DNA from: Antilocapra americana
Lineage: Eukaryota > Chordata > Mammalia > Artiodactyla > Antilocapridae
Assembly: GCA_007570785.1 (NCBI GenBank)
Contig: ML660203.1
Span: 10,145,524-10,209,523, forward strand
Direction: 5' to 3'
Length of the DNA stretch: 64,000 bases
The notes below the pieces were generated by a model. The model was not told the DNA's origin. It saw nothing but the letters and a program-made list of their open reading frames with translations, and did not search any database. This document shows positions 50,901-58,544 of this stretch, in pieces. How positions within the stretch are numbered: position 1 is the first letter of the stretch; each line of letters starts with the position of its first letter. The translations under genes were made by a program, and so were the position numbers.

Positions 50901-53900
50901 AGTGGAAATCATCAGAACTCCTGCTGCAAGGCGGCTGGAGGTTGTGGGTGATCACATGCAGGTGAAGCAGTTACCTAGTGGTGGACAGGACACAGGAAGC
51001 ACTCAACATGCGTTGCTCTGATATTGGCAGACGCCTGAGGAAATCCAGGAGTGCCTGCGTGAGAGGGAGTGTCTGAGTCCGGCAGTATGTGGGGTGGTCC
51101 ATTCAGCAAACATATGCTGATACCCAGATCCCATGTGCAGAGATTATTCGGACCTGGTGCCTGCCTCTGAAGGGCTCCCTGGCCGCTGGGTGAGGCAAAC
51201 ACACCTGCAGAAATTTGTGGCGAGAGACCGTGTGGGGAGGGGATGGGTTTGCAGTGGTCCTGAGGGAGAAGAGGCTCAGTTTGTGTTGCGCGATTGATTG
51301 GAAAGACTGAGGTGATGGGTAAGGTGCCTCTATGGAGGGGGAAGCGTTGGTTTGAACTGGGAGGGAGGGAGGTGAGGGCCAGCCAGGAAGGGACCAACAC
51401 GGGCTAAGGCTTGGAGGCGCAGGTCTGTGAAGAAACTTAGAAGCTCAGCAGAAGTTCCTGTGGAGAAGTGGTAGCAGGTGAGGATACTAAGGTGGAGGGG
51501 ACAGATGGAGGCAGGGAGACCAGTGGGAAGACAGCTGGAAGGTCCAGATAGGAGGTGCCAGTGGCTATGGTGACAGGATTTTTGGCAGCTTGATGTGATG
51601 AGGGCAGTGGGTGGGCCTGAACCAGTAAACTTAGCTGGCTCTAGCTCAGGAAACGCTGTGGGTGGCGGAGGGGCAGGTACAGCTGGTTTGGGTCAGGATA
51701 TGAGGGAGACGCCTGTGAAATCCCTGGGGCAGTCTCCATCCTCGTGGGGGAATCCTGGCTCTGGCACTTCCTGCCTGTATCACCTTGAGTCTGGGCTTCA
51801 ATTGTCCTACCTGTAAAATGGGGCCATGACTGTACTGCTGTATTCACACACAGATCAGAAACCAGAGAGAGGTAGTGACTCATTCAGGGGATCTGTATCC
51901 CAGCGGATCAACACATCAAGACATTTGTTATCATACGGTTTCTGAGGGTGAGAAATTCAGGGGTGGCTTGGCTGGGTGCTTCTGGCTGAGGACCTCTTTT
52001 GAGGTTAATGCCAAAATGTTGGCCCAGCTACAGTCATCAGAAGGCATGAACGGGGTTGGAGGATATGCTTCTAAGCCTGCCCGTGTTGCTGTTGAGGGCA
52101 GGGCTTTAGTTTCTCACCACCTGGGCCTCTTTAGGGTTACCTGAGTGCCTGCGTGACATGGCCGCTAGCTCCAACCACGGGAGGAATCCAATAAAGGGCA
52201 AGGAGGAAGCTTCAGTGCTTATCCCTGTCTCACAAGTGACACTATCACTTCCACCACATTCTGTTCGTTAGAAGCGAGTTACCAGATTGGGCCCGAACTT
52301 AAGGGAACATTAGGCTCCATCTGTTGAAAAGAGAAGAAGCAAAAAAATTTGCAAACTACCACAGGTCCCCCAGGGAGGTGGTGGCTGAACTGGGCCTTGA
52401 ACTTCTGCCTTCCAGTTGAGTGTTCTGTCCTGTGGGATAGGATCATGCTGCCTGGGACCTCCCCTCACTCACACTCTTGGGCATCCTGGTAGAGTGACTG
52501 GGGCAGGGGGCAGCCCAGGAGCACCTGGTCCTCAGCCAGGTCTCTTGTGGCCCCACTCTCCTGGTTACTGGGCATCCTCCCATTGTTTTTGCCATAGGTG
52601 AAGCGGAGGCTGGACCTAGAAACTGACCATCAATACCTGGCTGAGAGCAGTGGGCCAGCTCGGGGCAGAGGCCGCCACCCAGGAAAAGGTACCCCTAGGG
52701 CTTGGGCTTGGGCAGGCCCCCTGGCCAGACCCACATCGAGGGGGTGTGGACAGACAGGCGTGCTTGCAGACTAAGCTCTGGTCTGTCAGACCTGGGTCTG
52801 ATCCAGGCCTCGAGGGGGCCCCAAGGGGCAGCTGGAGTGGCCGCCTGGCATGGCTTCCCCAAGCCCTAGGGGGTGGGAAGTTCCCCAGCTGGAAGAGGAA
52901 TGCTGTGGTTGGCAGGCAGCAGCCATGGAGTCTCCCTGCTTGGCCTTACCAAGGGGAAGGAACCATTTGCCCCCTCCTACCCCTGCCCTGCCATCTTCCT
53001 GCCCTGCCATTGCCAGGCTGGGGGTGGTGCTGAGGGACCTTTTCCTGCCTGGCCCCCAGGTGTGAAGTCCCCAGGGGAGAAGTCACGCTATGAAACATCG
53101 TTGAATCTGACCACCAAACGCTTCTTGGAGTTACTGAGCCGCTCGGCCGACGGTGTGGTCGACCTGAACTGGGCAGCCGAGGTGCTGAAGGTGCAGAAAC
53201 GGCGCATCTACGACATCACCAACGTCCTGGAGGGCATCCAGCTCATCGCCAAGAAGTCCAAGAACCACATCCAGTGGCTGTAGGTACCAGCCGGACAGGA
53301 GGGTAGGCGGAAGCCCAGGGCTGGCCAGGCAAGAGGAGCTGAGAGCCACACCTTCTGTGGCTGCCCGCGTCCCCATCTTACAGCTGGGCAAACCGAGGTT
53401 TAGAGAGGAGAGCTGGCTTCCCTGAGGTGATAGATGCAGGAAAGAACACAAATCCTGCATATCTAGCTCAGCGCAACTTTCCATTTCTTCACCTGGGTAA
53501 CCATCATCTGGATAAGGATAAGGAACCTTTCCAGCACCCCAGAAACTTCCCCTGTGCCCCTTCCCAGACACTGTCCCTTCCTCATACCACCCAGGTGACC
53601 ACTGTTCTGGCTTCTGTTGGTGTTGATGAGCTTGTCTAACATAGCTGTTTTATTCTGGTTAATTCTTAGGTTTCTTTCCTGTTTTCGCCTCTTTCCCTGG
53701 TCATCTTACTCCCCTCTGTGACACATTTGTGTTTTCAGTTTTGGGTAGATATTCCATTCTACATTTATTTATTTATTATTTTCTTTTCACTTGATATGTC
53801 TTACAAATGCTTCCATTTTTGCATCTGATGCATTCATGTCTTTTTACACAACTACAGAGTGTTCCACGGCATGTCTGCCCTCGTGTACTTATCCAGCCCC

Positions 53901-55919
53901 CTACAAGGGCCACCTGGGTGTTCACAGACATTCAGGCCTGACTCTGAAACCAGCCAGTCTGCCTTGGAAGCCCGGCTGAGGACCCAAGCCGAGAGGGGCA
54001 GGGGGCAGCAGCAGACTGGTTGCTGAGGGTCACAGCTCCAGGGAAGAGGGGCTGGGAGCTGCTGACCCCTCCCGTTGCCTCCTGGCAGAGGCAGCCATGC
54101 AACGGTGGGGATTGGCGGGCGGCTTGAAGGACTGACCCAGGACCTCCAGCAACTGCAGGAGAGTGAGCGGCAGCTGGATCACCTGCTCCACGTCTGCACC
54201 ACACAGCTGCGTCTGCTCTCCGAGGATGCTGACAGCCAGCGATATCCTTGAACTGCCTGGAGGGTGACCAGGGCCCCATCCAAGTGGGAGTAGAGGGGCT
54301 ACCCTGGGCTCTGGATTCAGGAGAGCGTTCTGGCTTTGGATACCAGTCCTGGCTCAGCATTCACGGTGTGACACTGGACAAGTTACTTAATCTCTGAGTG
54401 TCAGCTTCCTCTGGAAAAGGGGAAAAACAATCCTATTTCAAAGCTGTACAGATTAAAACCAGAAAAGCTAGTATCAGTAATAATAAACATTTATTTAATA
54501 TAGGGATTCAATACCTGGTTGTAGCTTCAAAATTAGAGTTGCTTTTATTTACAAAAATAGAAACTTTATTTTGAAAGAAGTTATGTTTATACATTTTGGA
54601 GATAACAGCTCAGACGGTAAAGAATCTGCCTGTAGTGTGGGAGACCCGGGTTTGATCCCTGGGTCAGGAAGATCCCCTGGAGAAGAGAATGGCAACCTAT
54701 TCCAGTATTCTTGGCTGGAGAATTCCACAGAGAGAGGAGCCTGGTGGGCTATAGTCCATTGGGTCACAATGTTGGACACCACTGAGCAGCTTAACACACA
54801 CACACACATTAATTGACATCAAGGTCATGGGTCACATTAAATTCTTAGGACTGTGCCTGGATTTAAGTAATTTTTATGAAATGATTATAGGCAGCCGTCA
54901 TTACCTTGAGATTCAGTAGGTAGAGTGATGTCATTGTACAGATGTAGAAGTAGGCTCAAGGGCATGAGATCTGCTTGAGCACCAACTATGTGCCAGGCCC
55001 TGGAGTGGGCGATGCAGAGAACAGGAGAGAGTAGGCAGGGATGGGCTCTGCCTTCTGAACTGTCTGGGTGGGTGGCTCCCAAAGGCCAAAGATCATGTGG
55101 TCCTTGACTCCACCAACCCTGGCCTACGTGACCTGCCAGGACCTTCGTAGCATCGCGGACCCTGCAGAGCAGATGGTCATGGTGATCAAGGCCCCCCCCG
55201 AGACCCAGCTCCAAGCCGTGGACTCCTCAGAGGTGAGACCTGGAGTCTAGACTGGACCAGGACGGGCTGCACTGGGCTGATCGTCCAGCTGAGCCTCAGT
55301 TTACCCTGCCTGCTACCTCCACCCAGACCTTTCAGATCTCCCTTAAGAGCAAACAAGGCCCCATCGACGTTTTCCTGTGCCCTGAGGAGAGTGTGGGTGG
55401 AACCAGCCCTGGAAAGACCCCGTCTCAGGGGGCAGTTTCAGGGGAGGAGGACAGGGCAGCTGACCTTGCCACCACAGTGCCGGCCCCACCATCATCACCC
55501 GCCTCATCCCCTGCCACGGATCCCAGTCAGTCCCTACTCAGCCTGGAGCAAGGTTGGTGATGGTGGGGTGGGCGGGGTGGGGCAGGCCTCTCTCCCGGGT
55601 GGGTGGGCAATCATGTCAGCCCCTCCCCGCCGGGGTGTCCCCGGCCTGTGATGCTCCCCCGTCTCCCCAGAACCTCTGCTTTCCCGGATGGGTGGCCTGC
55701 GGGCCCCCGTGGACGAGGACCGCCTGTCCCCGCTCGTGGCGGCCGACTCACTGCTGGAGCACGTGAGGGAGGACTTCTCCGGCCTCCTCCCCGAGGAGTT
55801 CATCAGCCTGTCCCCCCCCCCATGAGACCCTAGACTACCACTTTGGCCTTGAGGAGGGTGAGGGCATCAGAGACCTCTTCGACTGTGACTTTGGGGACCT
55901 CACTCCCCTGGATTTCTGA
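47678..55919 (+). CDS. E2F1: E2F1 transcription factor, with an apparent 1-nt frameshift in the last exon
   Basis: Cell-cycle transcription factor that binds TTTSGCGC sites as a heterodimer with DP proteins and is held in check by pRB (established). Seven exons: 47678-47938, 52598-52688, 53060-53279, 54089-54241, 55118-55232, 55327-55552 and 55671-55919. Domains in order: SQ motif at Ser31-Gln32 (ATM/ATR type), cyclin A/RXL region KRRLDL at 89-94, acetylated-lysine positions K117, K120 and K125, winged-helix DNA-binding domain about 120-191 with [14 protein letters not shown], leucine-zipper/marked-box region about 192-285, and an acidic transactivation domain with the pRB-binding segment near 409-426. 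As given, the C run at 55812-55821 has ten C where nine are needed, so translation stops at 55823-55825 after residue 406. Ignoring one C, the coding length is 1314 nt, giving 437 residues as in human. Intron 4 is U12-type AT-AC; the others are GT-AG. Confidence 0.97.
48160..48400 (-). repeat. MIR SINE
   Basis: CAGAGAGGGGAAGTGGCTTG, then GGATTTAAACTGAAGCCTGC. Confidence 0.7.
49160..49400 (-). repeat. MIR SINE
   Basis: GCCAAGCACTTTACCCAGTT and CCGTTTTACAGATAGGGAAG. Confidence 0.75.
51100..51640 (+). repeat. Ancient mammalian repeat, same family as 15070
   Basis: GAGGGAGGTGAGGGCCAGCC, GAGGCAGGGAGACCAGTGGG, GAGGTGCCAGTGGCTATGGT in order. Confidence 0.45.
51875..52580. other. E2F1 intron 1, distal unique sequence
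   Basis: No repeat or exon recognised before the exon 2 acceptor. Confidence 0.4.
52598..52688 (+). CDS. E2F1: E2F1 exon 2
   Basis: 91 nt after [26 protein letters not shown] onwards, ending RGRHPGK plus one base of Gly118; donor GTACCCCT. Confidence 0.95.
53060..53279 (+). CDS. E2F1: E2F1 exon 3 (DNA-binding domain)
   Basis: 220 nt after GGCCCCCAG. Residues 118-190 plus two bases of Leu191. Includes the winged-helix recognition segment [17 protein letters not shown]. Ends CAGTGGCT followed by donor GTAGGT; a second GT lies 4 nt downstream. Confidence 0.95.
53440..53910 (-). repeat. Old L1-like fragment in E2F1 intron 3
   Basis: GTGACCACTGTTCTGGCTTC (53595) and ACTACAGAGTGTTCCACGGC (53850) resemble reversed L1 3'-region text. 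Confidence 0.45.
54089..54241 (+). CDS. E2F1: E2F1 exon 4
   Basis: 153 nt after CTCCTGGCAG. Completes Leu191 as CT|A, then [15 protein letters not shown] and a coiled-coil-like heptad region ([15 protein letters not shown]), ending SQ and CG of Arg242. Followed by ATATCCTT. Confidence 0.93.
54242..55117 (+). other. E2F1: U12-type AT-AC intron (E2F1 intron 4)
   Basis: 876 nt. Donor ATATCCTTG at 54242 matches the minor-spliceosome consensus RTATCCTT. Branch motif TCCTTGAC at 55101-55108 fits the U12 consensus TCCTTRAY, with the branch A at 55107, 10 nt before the terminal AC (55116-55117). Only this AT-AC boundary restores CG|C CTG GCC TAC (Arg-Leu-Ala-Tyr). It contains a Bov-tA2 SINE and a MIR. 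Confidence 0.95.
54600..54800 (+). repeat. Bov-tA2-type SINE in the U12 intron
   Basis: ACAGCTCAGACGGTAAAGAA head and GGAGCCTGGTGGGCTATAGT; tail with a short (CA)n. Confidence 0.9.
55118..55232 (+). CDS. E2F1: E2F1 exon 5
   Basis: 115 nt after the AC acceptor; [18 protein letters not shown] onwards through [15 protein letters not shown], part of the marked-box/dimerisation region; donor GTGAGACC. Confidence 0.95.
55327..55552 (+). CDS. E2F1: E2F1 exon 6
   Basis: 226 nt after [28 protein letters not shown], then a Ser/Pro/Ala-rich linker ending SLLSLEQ. Introns 5 and 6 on either side are short (94 and 118 nt). Confidence 0.95.
55671..55919 (+). CDS. E2F1: E2F1 exon 7 (terminal), carrying the frameshift
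   Basis: [20 protein letters not shown] onward. The reading frame hits TGA at 55823-55825 because of the ten-C run. One base earlier in frame the rest reads cleanly, ending CTG GAT TTC TGA at 55919. Glycine is at position 364, where human has serine. Confidence 0.93.
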
Positions 55920-56297
55920 TGGGGCTCAGGGGGACCAGGGCCTCCTGAGATGCCCACTCTGCAGTCCTGGAGCCCCCCGCCCCTGGCCGTCCTAGCCTAA
56001 TTGGAAACGTTTAATTTATGCCCCTCTCTCCTACCTCCAGAGGCTTCTAGCTCTGGAGTCTGGCTCCTGCCAGGAGGCGGAGCAAGCCAGGAAGGGAAGA
56101 ATTCTGTTTGTGGTGTGTTTGTGCATGCACCCAACCCCCGACGTGTGTGTCCATGGGGTGAGTGGTGTGTGAGCATGTGCGTGTGCATGTCCCGGGGAAT
56201 GAAGGTGAACACATCTGTGCGTGCACTGAAAACACGCCCCAGTGTGTCCACGTGTGTGTGCATGAGTCCATGTGTGCGCGTGGTGGGGGCTCTAACT

Positions 56298-56304
56298 GCA
56301 CTTT
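56298..56304 (+). promoter_or_regulatory. E2F1: miR-17/20a-family seed match 1
   Basis: GCACTTT within CTGCACTTTTGATC. The human E2F1 3'UTR is an established miR-17-5p/miR-20a target with two sites. Confidence 0.65.
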
Positions 56305-56900
56305 TGATCTTCTTGCTCCAGGGGCCCCACGAGGCCCAGGGCGGCCACCTGCCCCCAGAATCCTGTGTGCTGAGCAGGCCAGGTGGCGAGGCCTTGGCCT
56401 GCTTGTTGGCAGGACAGCGAGAGCACTTCTATCGTCTTAAAGGTTTTTCTGATTGAAGCTTTAATGGAGCGTTATTTATTTATCAAGGCCTTTTTGGCAA
56501 GCTTGGGGCATCAGCAAAGGGTAGGAGGGATGTGGGACTGGTGCCGCAACTCCCTTACCCCCTGAGCGAGGGCAGGGGTCCCTGAGCTTTGCCCCTCTCC
56601 GAAGGAGCCTGAGTGGTTTATTTATTTGGAAAGCGAGGGAGGGAGACACAGACTGACTGACTGACAGCCATGGGTGGATCGAGGGGGTGGTCCCTCCCCA
56701 CAGGGTCACTGCAGGGCCCCAGCTGCCCCCAGGATGGATGTGAGATGGGAGAGGTGAGTGGGGGACCTTCACTGACAGGGTGGGCAGGAGGGGTGGGGTG
56801 AAGGGCCTCCCCCCCCCCAGCCTAGACCACAGGGGCCCTTCCTGTGGCGTTTGAAGTGCCCCCTCCACCCCACTTCTTGCTCTGCCCCACCCTCCAATCT

Positions 56901-56907
56901 GCACTTT
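56901..56907 (+). promoter_or_regulatory. E2F1: miR-17/20a-family seed match 2
   Basis: GCACTTT within TCTGCACTTTGATTTG, about 50 nt before the poly(A) signal. Confidence 0.65.
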
Positions 56908-56949
56908 GATTTGCCTTCCTAACAGCTCTGTTCCCTCTGCTTTGGTTTT

Positions 56950-56955
56950 AATAAA
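56950..56955 (+). terminator. E2F1: E2F1 poly(A) signal AATAAA
   Basis: AATAAATATATTGATGGTGT; GT-rich downstream sequence (GTGTTTGGG) fits a cleavage site near 56970. Confidence 0.85.
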
Positions 56956-56975
56956 TATATTGATGGTGTTTGGGC

Positions 56976-57264
56976 CCGGTTTGGGGACTGTGTACTGGGA
57001 GCAGGTCTGTGGGTGGGAGAGGTCAAGGTTCCTGGCGTGATGACCGTTCCCTACTTTCTGTTTCCCTGTCCTTGCCTGGTTTCATTTTATTTGAGCCTCG
57101 GCCCCAAGGATGATTGGCTTCATCACCTTTTTTTTTTACCCTAATTAAAAAACTGGTCCAGTAAAGTAAATGAATCCCCTTTTTTCCAGCCACAGAGAGG
57201 CCACCCTCATCAGTTGGCTATGCTCCTTCCAGATGTTTCTGGACATTTGTAAACAGGCAGCAGA
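56976..57264. other. E2F1-NECAB3 spacer, first part
   Basis: Nothing recognised. Confidence 0.35.
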
Positions 57265-57700
57265 TAATTACAACCGGCTGATTCTGTGTCAGGTTCTGGG
57301 GACATGTGTTCCCTCCCTTCGTGGAGCTCTCAGGATCTGCTGGAGGAAACTCAAATAAATGAGAAAGTCAGAGAGGGCTTCCTGGAAAAGGTGGTGCCTG
57401 ACCTAAAGCTGTAGGATAGTAGAAATTAACTGAGAAGAAAGAGGAAGAATACACCAAGCAGGAGAAGGCAATATGGGCCCAGGACCTGAGAGAAACCAGG
57501 GTGGCTGGAGCCGAGGTGAGGGCTCGAGTGGAGAGACATTCAGTCTTGGGCTTTATTCAAGGGGAAAGAACTGGTGAGTCTGAGGAGTGATGCTCCCTGT
57601 GTATATTTTAAAAGCTTCCTCTGGCTGCTGCGGGGGAGGATAGATTGAAGAGGGGGACCCGTGGTGGGGGAGGGAAGTCTGAATTGAGCTTGAGAGTGGA
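57265..57700 (+). repeat. Ancient mammalian repeat, same family as 15070
   Basis: GTCAGAGAGGGCTTCCTGGA, GAGAAACCAGGGTGGCTGGA, TTCCTCTGGCTGCTGCGGGG in order. Confidence 0.5.
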
Positions 57701-58179
57701 GAGTGACTGGCAGACGGCACACGGATCTTTTTAGCGTACCCTTAGGTGGGCTTTCTCTGAGCCAACCCCTATTTTAAGCACTCACTCAGTCCCCACAACA
57801 ATCAGGTCTTCCCTTACTCCCGTTTTTGCAGAAGGTACACTCACAGGTGAAGGTACTTGCGGGTTTTGCCCACCAGGTGGCGCGCCTGTACTCCCGCAGT
57901 TCACTTGACCCTGTAAAGATGTGGGGATCCGCCCTCTGGGCACGCGCAGCCCCTCCCGTCCTGTTCCTGGCTGTGTAATACTCCACACCGACCGTCATTC
58001 GCTCAGCCAGTTCCCAGGAGGGAATGATCCGTTGGGTGACTTCTCCCCAGTGGCCGCCACCCCCGGAGAATGGGGAGTTGCAGAGGTGCATTGGGTTGGG
58101 GTTCTGCATGGCGCGGCTCTTGCCGCCCTAAAGGCTGGAGTTTGCAGCCCCTCCTCCAGACGGGGGAGCTGAGGCCCTG

Positions 58180-58427
58180 GAGGCGGGCGGGCGGGCGGGC
58201 AGAGGGCCGAGCTCTGGCGCTGGCCGGGGCTGGGCGGGGGAGGGGGCCTCGGCGGCCCGCCTGGCGGGGGCGGAGCTGCAGGGGGCGGGGCCCTCAGCCT
58301 CCGCGCCGGCGCCGATGGGCGGGCGCCCCCCTGCGCGTCCCCCCAAGTCCGCGGCGGCGGCGGCGGCGGCGGCGGCGTCCAGAGCCCGGAGCCGCAGCCG
58401 AGCCGGAGCCAAGCAGGAGGCGGCGCC
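58180..58427 (+). promoter_or_regulatory. NECAB3: NECAB3 CpG island, promoter and 5' leader
   Basis: Very CpG-rich, TATA-less. G-quadruplex-prone run GGCGGGCGGGCGGGCGGGC at 58182-58200, Sp1-like boxes GGGGGCGGAG (58266) and GGGGGCGGGG (58281), then a GCG repeat. Confidence 0.75.
58351..58377 (+). repeat. (GCG)9 trinucleotide repeat
   Basis: Nine pure GCG units 50 bp before the NECAB3 ATG, probably in the 5' leader. Confidence 0.95.
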
Positions 58428-58544
58428 ATGGCGTGCGCGGGGCTGCTCACCGTGTGCCTGATCCGGCCGCCCGCTCCCGACCCCCCGCGAGCCCCCGCGC
58501 CCGCGCCCTCCCCCGGGCCCGCCGGACACGCGCTCTTCCAGGAC
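58428..58544 (+). CDS. NECAB3: NECAB3 exon 1
   Basis: Residues 1-39, [10 protein letters not shown] to GHALFQD; start context GCGCCATGG; donor GTGAGTGG. Confidence 0.94.

Larger units (their letters stand above)
47939..52597. other. E2F1: E2F1 intron 1
   Basis: 4.66 kb. Contains MIRs at 48160-48400, 49160-49400, about 50840-50930 and 51745-51830, an L1-like stretch at about 50210-50600 and an ancient repeat at 51100-51640. Notably free of young ruminant SINEs. No extra exon recognised. Confidence 0.6.
55920..56975 (+). other. E2F1: E2F1 3'UTR
   Basis: About 1.05 kb from the expected stop to just after the poly(A) signal, with a GT-rich tract at about 56110-56285. Confidence 0.8.

Noticed and set aside
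53131..53571. 146-codon minus-strand open frame
   Set aside because: Antisense of E2F1 exon 3 plus intronic sequence; no family resemblance.
47678..55919. E2F1 as a pseudogene because of the frameshift
   Set aside because: Introns, promoter, uORF, U12 signals and the rest of the coding sequence are intact; a single C in a homopolymer is more likely an error or rare allele.
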